This document shows, one piece after another, positions 1-8,046 of a stretch of DNA of 10,539 bases. The stretch's first letter is position 1, and each line of letters opens with the position of its first letter. The stretch is from Pilatotrama ljubarskyi (Eukaryota; Basidiomycota; Agaricomycetes; Polyporales; Polyporaceae). The notes beneath the pieces are model-generated. The model saw only the letters and a list, made by a program, of their open reading frames with translations, did not search any database and was not told where the DNA came from. The DNA lies in NCBI GenBank assembly GCA_022385805.1, contig MU277764.1, positions 83,130 through 93,668 of the forward strand, written 5' to 3'. A program made the position numbers and the translations under genes.

Positions 1-513
1 CCTCAACCACTACGTGTGCCTCTACTAAGTGCTCCACAGGTAAGCTGAGCCTAGCGGGCTTTCCGCTGCGTGCCAAGCCCTGCTCATCATAAGCATCAAC
101 GCATCACTAACGAACCATTGTTATCGCTTCAGAGTACCTTCGTGACCAGGGGCCTCTTCTATGGTTTCGAGCGGTCCATTCATCCCACAGTCTGCGGTCT
201 CTGCGTTGCAATGCTCCGCAAGGCCGCTGCCTGCACATCGTACCGAGGTCTGCTCAATCGGCAGGGGCTCGTCCACAGCTCCGGTGGGCTCAAGAGCAGG
301 TGATTGGGGAGCTGATGCCAGAACCCATTCGGAGGTCACTGAGTGAACAGCTAGGCGATGGATGATCAGTATACGGTGACTGCCTCCCGTAGCACAGTAT
401 ACGCACATGGCGCATATCGACGGTTCTGCTTCGCTCTGTAAAGGTCCGATGATGTCTGAGAGGTAACGATGTCAGTTGAGATCGGTGTACAGTGATTGTT
501 AAATGCTAGGCGG
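1..513. other. no recognisable gene
   Basis: This stretch holds several overlapping open frames on both strands, the longest being about 95 codons on the minus strand (121-408) and 77 codons on the plus strand (70-303). None has a domain or motif that I recognise, and none splices convincingly to a neighbour. I treat it as spacer, although an exon of a gene lying to the left of the window cannot be excluded. Confidence 0.4.
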
Positions 514-1140
514 TTATCGCACCTGCACATCGTCGCGGAGCACCAGAGTGTCTGCTTCCCAGGCCCAGGCTCGTCTCCCTAACTTCAGGGCGCCCCATGA
601 ACTCAATGCCTTTTTCTCCTCCTTCAGCCTGAGGCCCACGTCGAAGAGCCTGCGGGACCGGTCAGTGCCTCTACTCGTAGTGTCGACCTAATTTGGATCT
701 ATGCACCGGTCGTGTTCCCGGTCATACTGCTTCTCCAGATGAACAGGAACAACATGCTCGTCAAGCTTCTCTGAGACGAAGCGCAAATTGGTATAGCCCC
801 TATCAATAGTGGGACCCGGCAGCTGCTTTGCAATGGCACCAAGGAGACCTGCTCCGTTGACACCAGAAACCGTCGCAGTGTTAGCTCCGTCTTGCACGGT
901 GCGCTCGAGGATGCTGACGAGGGTCATATCCAGGGAGATGGTGCGTGCTGTGAACAAGCACAGAACAGGGATGATAGGAGAGATGCTCTGGAACTGCAAC
1001 GGGGGATATGCGGCGAGCTCAGGAAGACTATATGTGTCGATGTGGGCGCTGGGCTTTGGACACACCGTTAGCACCTGGCTATCCAGCTATGGCGTGTATC
1101 TAGATTCAGGATGTAGGAAACAAAGCGCTCTTACTTAGTG
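514..1140 (-). pseudogene. C-terminal exons of an unrecognised protein, upstream end broken
   Basis: Two exons read well on the minus strand. The first, 1086-754, is 111 codons with GC-rich third positions. The second, 687-514, is 57 codons plus TAA. They join in phase 0 across 753-688, which ends in TTAG but has only weak GTTxxx donors. Just upstream is a textbook 48-nt intron (1134-1087: GTAAGAG donor, CTGAAT branch point, CATAG acceptor), but the codon directly before its donor is TAA in the only frame that continues. The C-terminal part includes the helix-like, charged stretch LKEEKKALSSWGALKLGRR. I do not recognise the family. The sense-strand quality of the exons, together with the stop at the splice junction, suggests a decayed gene whose 5' part lay between 1140 and 1620. 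An alternative is a live gene that uses an upstream junction I have not found. Confidence 0.35.
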
Positions 1141-1586
1141 CATGAAGACAATCATGACGGTTCCTGGGAACGTTGCGGAGTGAATACAACACTCAACGTT
1201 GGCAGCAAAGGTTTGCCGCTTGCGAAGTTCAACACCGGCACATCTTCCGATGGATGTGTTGTAAATTCAATCAGACCTGGTGGTTCACGAGAAACGTCAA
1301 GTCAGGTGAGGAACAACAAGGCAATCCTAGCGGTTTCACAGAAATGGAGGTGTAGGGCAGAGGAGGCCCGAGAGCAGGCATGTAGGCGACGAGGCATTGG
1401 GCCCTGCATGGAGCGCGCCGTAAGCCTCGTGGTGGCCACGTGGCGTGTTCATACAAACACCCACTGGCCTCAACCACGACTTGCAGTGTTCCTCCAGGTT
1501 CAGGCTGAGGCATGCGGCGTGCGTTCGGATCGCGTCTTTCACTCTTCAGTACTTGAGTCCTATACTTTGTGACAACGTTGTCTTGA
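1141..1586. other. 5' flank of kinase copy 1; overlapping open frames of unclear status
   Basis: On the minus strand three frames stay open for long distances here (for example 1618-1271 and 1542-1336), and a possible exon lies after an AG at about 1290. They could be upstream exons of the broken gene that ends at 514, but no set of splice sites joins them cleanly. On the plus strand this is the promoter side of kinase copy 1. The sequence right before its ATG (TCTTGAATGTCTTC) resembles that before the ATG of copy 2 (TCTTGATGTCTCC), which supports the start I chose there. Confidence 0.3.
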
Positions 1587-3449
1587 ATGTCTTCTGCCGG
1601 AAATGCTCCTTGAACCACCCAGCGACGCTTCGATGGTGAACTGAACGACGCTGAGCTATGGTGGAGAGACCACCAAGTCTGGTTACAGGACCGTGGCTAC
1701 ATGCTTCGCCCTCGCTATAAGCCTAACTGGATACCCTCGTGGCGCAAAGACAACGGCGGAGACTACTTCATGCGCGAAGATGGCAGAAACATAGTGGTGG
1801 GTCACTCCGTGTCGTGCGGTATTGATGAACTCTGAACCTGGAAGGCAGGAGCACGACTGTAAGCTGTAAGCCGCACAAAGAGAGTCTTCAGTCTGTGAGC
1901 GAAAGACTATATTGCATAGATCAAGTACCTGTAAGCCGCACAAAGAGAGCTACAAGTACTTGGTAAGTAAACCATATATGTAGGCATAGATGTGTAGTAC
2001 TTACTCTTCAGTCTGTGAGCGAAAGACTGAAGAGCAGGGGCAGAGAATGTCCTCCTTATATACAAGTCCAGAGGACGCATGAGTAAGCGAAGAAAGGAGG
2101 GCATGTGATCTAGCATACGATGAGTAAGACGATGGTGCGAGGATGGTGTAAGTATCGCACCATCGACTAGAACTATCTGGACGAGTCCATAGGGATCCGG
2201 AACAGCGTAGAACGCACTGGAGAAGTCCAGAAGTGTCCGGAAGAGAAGTATCGTACAAAGAAACAAAAGAAACTATATACAGTAAGTAGGAACGTCCATG
2301 CTGTGTAACACAGCCACTGTGTGACCTCCGGACCGCGTATGGCCAGTACGCAACCCTGGAAGTTCAACAGGTATGTCGCCGACTCAGCATCAATTACTAG
2401 CGCGGCGACGTGCTTGATGCCACCAGGATCTCGGACGGTGTAATCATCACGCTTAAGAAGGTCCGACCTTTGGTGCATCCGTACGAAATCGAAATAGGCC
2501 GATACTTCTCGTCCGAGCCTCGTGCTAGTGACCCGGCCAACCATTGCGTTCCAATATACGACGTACTCGACGTGCCCGACGACCCCGACCTCAAGCTCAT
2601 TGTGATGCCCCTACTACGCAAATTCTTTGACCCTCCATTCCTAACGGTTGGCGAAGCGATGGAATTTGTTCGTCAGAGTATCGAGGTATGCAGAACCCAG
2701 TACATCTCTACTGTCTGTCTGACCCCGCTTCTATAGGGACTACGCTTCATGCATGCCCATCATGTTGCCCATAGGTTCGTGCGATGGACTGTAGCTGCTT
2801 AGGTCTCGACTCACCAACACCATAGAGATTGCGGGAAGATGAACATAATGATGGACCCTCGACCATTATATCCCCAACTCTACCACTTCATCTCTACGTG
2901 GGCGACACGCGACATGTCCGGGACAGCGAAGTACTACAGCCGCACACGTTGCCCCGTCAAGTACTACTTCATCGACTTTGGTCTGTCTCGCCGATTTGAC
3001 CCTGCGCAGGGTCCCCCGCGATCACGACCGATCTGGGGTGCTGACCGGACGGTGCCTGAGTTCCAGAAATCGCTGGACGCGTGCGATCCGTTTCCAACCG
3101 ATGTGTATTACCTCGGGAACGTCTTCAAGACTGTCTTTTTACAGGTATTGATGATTGTCTCCATCTCCAGCCGGGCGCTGAACGGGCACCTCAGGAGTAT
3201 ACCGGCCTTGACTTCATGAACCCCCTGATCGAGGATATGGTACAACACGAGCCGTCCAAACAGCCGACTATGGACCAAGTCGCCGTCAAGTTTGATATGA
3301 TCATGGCTGGTCTCGGTACATGGAAGATGCGCGCAAGGCTCCCGCGGCGAGACGAGGTATGGCTGGTACGCTGGTACAAGGCTATCGTGCACACATTTAG
3401 GACGATCTACTACATCCTCACTCGCCGACCCGCCCTTCCACGTGCTTGA
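1587..3449 (+). CDS. divergent protein kinase, copy 1 (early in-frame stop; probable pseudogene)
   Basis: Five exons: 1587-1796, 2401-2685, 2737-2774, 2826-3144 and 3195-3449. They give 368 residues if codon 9 is ignored. The product belongs to the protein-kinase-like family common in Agaricomycetes. Its N-terminal block contains WWRDHQVWLQDRGYMLRPRY. ISDGVIITLKK carries the candidate VAIK-type lysine (about residue 89). The catalytic loop HRDCGKMN (177-184) forms only after the 51-nt intron 2775-2825 is removed. IDFGLSR (227-233) is the DFG metal-binding motif. The residues needed for phosphotransfer are therefore present, although the glycine loop is not canonical. Three things are odd. Codon 9 (1611-1613) is TGA in the same frame as the start and the rest of exon 1. 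Intron 1 (1797-2400) is 604 nt against 50 nt in copy 2. The usual KRPT of subdomain XI reads KQPT. Translation could begin at the in-frame ATG at 1701, but that would lose most of the N-terminal block. The family and exon model are strong; expression as a functional kinase is doubtful. Confidence 0.75.
1857..2034 (+). repeat. interleaved direct repeats A-B...A'...B' ending in a hairpin
   Basis: Unit A is 21 nt (begins CTGTAAGCCGCAC) and occurs identically at 1864-1884 and 1929-1949. Unit B is 24 nt (begins TCTTCAGTCTGTG) and occurs identically at 1885-1908 and 2005-2028. In the first occurrence A and B abut; in the second they are separated by 55 nt that contain AGTACTT at both ends. Just before A is a 7-nt tandem, CTGTAAG twice (1857-1870). 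The second B unit extends into a perfect 11-bp inverted repeat, CTCTTCAGTCT (2004-2014) and AGACTGAAGAG (2024-2034), around a 9-nt loop. The pattern suggests duplication of an A-B module followed by a small insertion. Confidence 0.75.
2130..2165. repeat. perfect 11-bp inverted repeat (hairpin)
   Basis: CGATGGTGCGA (2130-2140) and TCGCACCATCG (2155-2165) are exact reverse complements around a 14-nt loop. It lies in the expanded intron of kinase copy 1 and would fold stably in the pre-mRNA. No function can be assigned. It may be part of the inserted element. Confidence 0.7.
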
Positions 3450-3813
3450 ATGTTGTTCTTTATGCTTTGCTCTCCGTCGCTCTGCTACAGCTATCGTCGC
3501 TCTGGTGTATCACATGCTTGTCATACCCGTCTAAGCGAGAGGCATTAGACTGTCTGATTCGCGACTCCGCCCTGCAAGATTCAAAATCTTCAGTATGCGC
3601 ATAGTGCGTCAAGACTGCTCAGTGGTGAAGCCGCGTAGTAGAGAGGAAGAGCAATGCTGGCAAGATGCCCGGCGCAAAAAGCCAGTGCAGGTCAATGATA
3701 CTCTTCAATCTCCGAGGTCGCTCGGTGCACATCGCCGCTTCCGCCGCCGCCGCCGTCGTCGTTCTGTAGTCCACTGCTTCATGTACCCAGTTCAAGATGT
3801 ACCATGATGGCCT
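3450..3813. other. spacer downstream of kinase copy 1
   Basis: No gene is supported here. The stretch begins with the T/C-rich 3' flank of kinase copy 1. It contains a short inverted repeat, AAGAT-TCAAA-ATCTT (3576-3590), next to the 10-bp palindrome TATGCGCATA (3593-3602), and a GCC-rich tract. A 70-codon plus-strand frame at 3595-3807 encodes an arginine run only because it crosses the GCC tract, so I do not call it a gene. Confidence 0.5.
3733..3763 (+). repeat. imperfect GCC/GTC trinucleotide tract
   Basis: A run of CCG triplets (3741-3755) is flanked by GCCGCTT on the left and TCGTCGT on the right. It is a simple-sequence tract in the spacer between kinase copy 1 and the next minus-strand gene. 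Such tracts are common and unstable in length. Confidence 0.7.
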
Positions 3814-4107
3814 TCAGGGTACGTTCCAGTGGTATCTCATAATAGTAACACTCCATCCAATCTCGAAGTGGTATTCCATACTACTCGTCGTCGCTTCACT
3901 ACATTCATGGTCGAGTAGCACCTGACCTCGCCGCATGGTCTGCTTGAGAGGGTCGAGGACAGTGGGTGGTGAGCGACCCAGCAGGATGAACGACGCAGAA
4001 GGGGGGAGAGTCAGGCGGAAAAGTCGCGCAGAGACATGGTCGGTGACCGTCGTTACTGGCGAAACGCCGGCGGGCAACTCGCGAAGCTTCAGCATGTTTG
4101 CAACCAC
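3814..4107 (-). CDS. possible coding remnant, unrecognised
   Basis: An open minus-strand frame of up to 97 codons ends in TGA at 3814. Its first two thirds, from the ATG at about 4095, has GC-rich third positions and a protein-like composition (for example LFRLTLPPSASFILLGRSPP). The final third is AT-richer and less convincing. An exon upstream could be joined through a weak intron near 4110-4160. A second minus-strand frame (4195-3905) and a plus-strand frame (3935-4186) overlap it, so the true coding frame is uncertain. It lies about 120 nt downstream of the six-exon gene on the same strand. I recognise no family. It may be a gene fragment or chance. Confidence 0.2.
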   Translation of the reverse strand: MVANMLKLRELPAGVSPVTTVTDHVSARLFRLTLPPSASFILLGRSPPTVLDPLKQTMRRGQVLLDHECSEATTSSMEYHFEIGWSVTIMRYHWNVP

Positions 4108-4225
4108 TCGGGAAATGAGAAAAACGTATCATAGGAACTGGAAAGCGTGGTGCACGTATTCGAGAGCAAGTGCGGTAGCAGAATAGTGGAGTCACAACGT
4201 CCGAGAATCGACCCCGAACGCTTCT

Positions 4226-5426
4226 CTAGAAGTCTCCGTCGTTGAATACATTCTCAAGGTCGGTGACGTCGATCTCTGCAACGGTAGCATCCATAATGTT
4301 AGCGCGCAGTACAGCTTGTGGCTATATTCACACAAGCCATTGATGTGAACATACCGATACTGGCACTGGGCTCGACATCTCCCCGGACATCCAACCGTTG
4401 CTTCCCCATACGCTTGGAGAGCCTGATTGAGGTCTGAACATCAGCGTCACCATCGTCGTCAGAGGATTCTCCATTGTCGTTGCCATCATTATCAATGGAA
4501 CCGCCTGTAGAACATCAGCGGTGATGAGGGTGAGATATGAGCCAAATGAATACTCCAAGAGATAACAACCTTCGGCGGACGGCGTAATAGTCACGCTAAT
4601 GGACTCGCCATCGTCTATGAATGCCAGAATTGAGGTGTTTGCTTCGCATTTGAGACGAGCATGGGACTAACGAACCAGAACGAGTATCTTCACCGGAGGA
4701 CCGAGAAGGACCGGGCATAGACTGCGAATGTAGTACATTTCTCATCGTGACTTGGATGGTCGCCATCTGCGGCGTGTCGGCTGGATCCCACGGTATGTCA
4801 GCGCTATCCGAGTAGATTGCTAGACAAGGCTTGCCTTGTACAGGGAGTTCTATAGTGTTCGCCCCAGGCTTGAGGATTACGTTGTTCAACGTGATTGACA
4901 TGACCCCATCGCTCGAACTACCAGGGTCCGTAGGGGCCCGGAAGTGCGCCCTGCCGGATACTCTCTGACCTTCTGGGCCGTTCTGTCTAACTGCAGTTTC
5001 TGTGACTGACTACTCGGCATATCAGTAGGGTTTCAACGAGTATACGACACCTGCACGAACCGCAACAAGCTCCAAGAGGTACGTGGCCTTGGAATAATAC
5101 TTGTATGTGATCCGCACACGACGAAGGCCATCCTTGGACCAGGTACTGGCCTTGGCGCGTTCCCGAGCAGCGTCTACCCTGTGGGGAAGTAGATGAGTGC
5201 TGGACGTCCGGTAAATGCAAGGGCGAGGCTCTCACTTAGCACGCACAGCCTGTACTTTCGCGAACTCGTAGTCTGGAGCATATAAGGCGCACTGCGACAT
5301 GAGCTCCGTGACTCTGCGCTCAGCATCCTGCGCGCTTTTCACCAGTTTCGCTGGGCGATATTTCAACACGACCTTAAAGAAGGGTTTAGAGCTAGCAGCC
5401 AGTGCGGCAGTCGGAACGTCGGGCAT
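4226..5426 (-). CDS. unrecognised six-exon protein with acidic C-terminal region
   Basis: Six exons splice in frame to 295 residues: 5426-5236, 5178-5051, 4990-4694, 4641-4570, 4504-4355 and 4275-4226. Introns are 52-80 nt with CAG/AAG acceptors; the clearest are 5235-5179, 5050-4991 (CTGAT branch) and 4354-4276 (GTATGT donor, CTAAC branch). The donor near 4569 is weak, with a second choice three nt away. Residues 1-106 are basic and mostly helical in character, with RRVRITYKYYSKATYLLEL near the end. Residues about 130-230 alternate hydrophobic and polar residues like a beta sandwich (for example ITLNNVILKPGANTIELPV). Residues 231-251 are rich in Asp, Asn, Gly and Ser, followed by a basic patch and an acidic tail ending NVFNDGDF. 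A beta domain followed by an acidic tract recalls histone chaperones, but that is only resemblance of form. No signal peptide or membrane segment is seen. I do not recognise the family. The start is the first in-frame ATG downstream of a TATA box. Confidence 0.6.
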
Positions 5427-5534
5427 AGCTATGAAGTCCGGCTTCGAGGTACTAGAGCGGCGAAAACGTGGAAGAGCTCCGATCCGTCAGATTGGGAAGG
5501 CAGGGAGAGACAAACCATCTGGATTTCGAGCATG

Positions 5535-5543
5535 GTTTATATA
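5535..5543 (-). promoter_or_regulatory. TATA box of the six-exon minus-strand gene
   Basis: TATATAAAC reads on the minus strand, 109 bp upstream of the ATG at 5426. With initiation about 30 bp downstream, the 5' leader would be roughly 80 nt. Its position agrees with the start chosen for that gene and argues against more coding sequence further upstream. Confidence 0.5.
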
Positions 5544-6031
5544 CAGTCGAGTAGATAGTACACTAGATGAGGAAATCATCAGTACTATGCCATCTGCGCC
5601 GGAGTAGGATACAAGGCAAGTGTTGAACGTCATCGCGACCAGCTGTTAGCCGGCACCGTTGCCCCGAGATTCAAGAGAGCTTTCTAAGGAGAATGGCATC
5701 CAGGACTGGGTGCAATATTCGGGAAGCATAGCTCTGATCGCGGATACGGAAGATTGCGGTCGTCTGAAAGGGCATTGAGCTCAGATAGTCAAGCGTTGTT
5801 CGGCGACCAGACTGACGCCGTACGTTGAAGGTTTGAAGCGGTGCATTACATATGTACCAGCGCTGGCAACGTTCTCCATGGGGGCAGCGCTTGTCCCCGG
5901 CACTTCCCGGCGCACTGCGTTCCAATCTCCCATGCACTTCTCACCATTCTAGTGGCGAGCAGCGTAGAGTCTCGGCACCTGCAGGCCTCGAACACAGTTT
6001 CATACTACCATTGCCTTCGGAGCCGCTCTTG
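5544..6031. other. divergent intergenic region
   Basis: This separates the minus-strand six-exon gene from kinase copy 2 on the plus strand. Apart from the TATA box at its left edge, I see no clear core promoter for the kinase. A minus-strand frame of 88 codons (5937-5671) has moderately protein-like composition (for example SSMPFQTTAIFRIRDQSY), but no recognisable domain and no splice partners. It could be a gene relic. Confidence 0.4.
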
Positions 6032-7381
6032 ATGTCTCCTTCTCCACCAGCTGGAGGCGGAGAGGTTGAGCGAGATACACCAGCGCTCCCCGCTCCGCTA
6101 GGACCTGATGCTCTCGAACCCGACGAGGTGTTCTGGAGAGATCACCAGAAATGGCTTGAAGAGCAAGGATATATGCTACGTTCTCGCTATCGTCCGGAAT
6201 GGGTTCCATCTTGGAAGGGCACCACACGCGATCCTGATGACTGCGAAGACGGAATCAGTTCTTTTGTGGGTTGGCGCATATTAAGTCGTACGCGCAGACT
6301 GACCTCTGTCCGCAGATTGCCCAAATAATGGATGCTCAGCGCATCTCAGACGGTGCTGTGGTGGCCCTCAAGCGCATATCGAAATCGATCCACCCGCACG
6401 AGGTGGACATCACCCGGATGTTCTCCGCCGAGCCCTTATCCTCCGACGCTCGGAACCATTGCGTGCCCGTTTACGATGTCCTGGAATCCCCGAACGATAA
6501 TGACATCGTCTTCCTGGTCATGCCATACCTGAGGCTTTACAAGTATCCACGATTCTGCACCGTCGGTGAAGCCGTCGAATGTTTTAGACAGCTCTTCGAG
6601 GTAGCCTTCCGGGTTTACTGTCATCCGAGTCGTTACTCAGTCAGGTAATGCACAGGGTCTACAGTTCATACACCAACAACATGTGGCTCATAGGTGGGCG
6701 ATTGAGGAAACATAACGCTATGCCCAGTGTGCTAACGGATGTGCAGGGACATCATGCACAGAAATATCATGATGGACCCGACACCCCTGGTGACCGAGAC
6801 CCCTCATCCTCTCCTGGACCCACTCAGCTACGATACCCACCGCAAAGTCAAGTATTCCACGCGTACGAGGCATCCAGTGAAGTATTTCTTCATTGATTTC
6901 GGCATCTCACGCAAGTACCCCGTCGAATGCACTGAGCCGCGCGAGCCGCCTATCTGGGGCGGAGACAAAACCGTCCCGGAGTTCCAGCACTCGAACGAGC
7001 CGCGCGACCCGTTCGCCACGGATGTATACTACCTCGGGAACCTGATCCGCAAAGATTTCCTCGAGGTTCGTCTTGTTTTCCACGACCCTCGCACCTTCAC
7101 GACACTGATGTTCAACGCAGAAGGGCTCGTCCCTCGACTTCATGGTGAACCTAATAGGGGACATGGTGCAAGACGACCCTGCCAAGCGCCCTACGATAGA
7201 CGAGGTCGTCGAACGCTACGACAAGCTCCGCGCATCTCTCAGTACCCGGACCCTTCGCTCTCGCATCGTTCATAAGAAGGACTCAAATATCGTCGGCTTC
7301 CTCAGGACCATACGTCATGTATACCGGACCATCGAGTACATCGTCACTCGAACCCCTGCGATACCCACTCCCCGGTCATAG
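6032..7381 (+). CDS. divergent protein kinase, copy 2 (intact)
   Basis: Five exons, 6032-6265, 6316-6600, 6656-6693, 6747-7065 and 7121-7381, splice in frame to 378 residues, a usual length for this Agaricomycete family. A Pro-rich N-terminus (about 1-35) precedes the block VFWRDHQKWLEEQGYMLRSRY. ISDGAVVALKR carries the presumed ATP-binding lysine (K97). The catalytic loop HRDIMHRN (185-192) is assembled by removing the 53-nt intron 6694-6746, which splits the Arg codon. IDFGISR (235-241) is the DFG motif. WGGDKTVPEF corresponds to the activation-segment end, and AKRPT near residue 312 is subdomain XI. Asp187, Asn192 and Asp236 indicate catalytic competence; the glycine loop is not canonical. 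No transmembrane or signal sequence is seen, so a cytosolic or nuclear protein is likely. Introns are 50-55 nt with CTAAC or CTGAT-like branch points. The substrate is unknown. It duplicates the gene at 1587-3449 with identical internal exon lengths. Confidence 0.85.
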
Positions 7382-8046
7382 TCTGATCGTTGCTGGCACT
7401 TTCACTGCTTCGTTACTCTCCACATGCTGCTTTGGATACCTCGCTCTCGCTGCTATCGCGCTGCCCGGCCGTGCTTGAATCTGTACTTAGGGAGGGATAA
7501 CCATGATATTTGCAGTACTCATCCCAATGCTCACCGAGTCAAGCGGCTCCCATTGAGCCGCCCAGAACCTGCATGTCCGGGACAGATGGAGATTTGGAGA
7601 AATTTATATTGAACAAGACAGCCGTACACGCACATGCTACAGTTTTGCAGGGTGGTTGAACGCGACAGAGTATGTAGTACCAGTACCAGAAAGCAAGCAG
7701 ACGATCGGATAGGACGAGAGGAGAGGCGAGGAGGGCGGAGGGGCGAGTGGAGTCGACGAAGCGCGAAAAGAAGGAAACAACGAAACGCAAAGATAAAATA
7801 ACACAAACACACGCCGAAACGTCCGCACGGACCGCCGAAACACAGTAGAAGGGGAAGTGAACGCGAAGAATGCACAAGGGCAAAGGCTGTGTGACTCCAG
7901 GTAAAGAAGGGGATCGCTGCTGCCGCCGTGCTGTCGCATGAGCGCAGGAATATTTACAAGAATGAAATATATGGAGGGAATATGGACAGAGAGAGGAGGG
8001 TGGACAGTAGCGATACACCGGACGACATATGGACAACCATGTAACC
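7382..8046. other. convergent spacer between kinase copy 2 and the GTPase-CCR4 gene
   Basis: This holds the 3' flanks of two genes that point at each other. Long minus-strand open frames cross it (including the tail of a 377-codon frame), but they are continuations past the proper 3' splice and stop of the CCR4 part and encode low-complexity Ser/Leu/Arg/Cys-rich sequence. About 7687-7800 is strongly purine-rich on the plus strand. I see no gene here. Confidence 0.6.
7687..7800 (+). other. purine-rich tract
   Basis: The plus strand is dominated by A and G across about 110 nt, with many GAG, GGA and GAA words, so the minus-strand transcript of the GTPase-CCR4 gene would be pyrimidine-rich here, about 250-360 nt past its stop codon. 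Such tracts occur at fungal 3' ends. No defined function can be assigned. Confidence 0.4.

Larger units (their letters stand above)
1797..2400 (+). other. expanded intron 1 of kinase copy 1 with repeat-rich insert
   Basis: The intron starts GTGGGTCAC, close to the GTGGGTTGG donor at the same place in copy 2, and ends TTACTAG immediately before codons that align with exon 2 of copy 2. All other introns of both copies are 50-55 nt, so about 550 nt has been gained here. The extra DNA carries two pairs of direct repeats, two good hairpins and several small inverted repeats, and has no convincing coding frame. This fits a miniature or decayed mobile element, but I could not define terminal inverted repeats or a target-site duplication. 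Confidence 0.6.

Noticed and set aside
1603..1644. A frameshift at the start of kinase copy 1, from an ATG at 1603
   Set aside because: The ATG at 1587 is in frame with the rest of exon 1 and matches the start context of copy 2, so a single stop codon explains the data better than a frameshift.
3595..3807. Small plus-strand gene encoding an Arg-rich peptide
   Set aside because: The Arg run comes from the GCC trinucleotide tract. There is no family similarity and no splice partner.
4328..4594. A separate 88-codon minus-strand gene
   Set aside because: It is the frame running through an exon and an intron of the six-exon gene; the acidic exon 4504-4355 is read in another frame after splicing.
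5852..6328. A 158-codon plus-strand gene starting at 5852
   Set aside because: Its second half is kinase exon 1 read in the kinase frame. The part before 6032 has no family similarity, and the ATG at 6032 matches the start context of copy 1.
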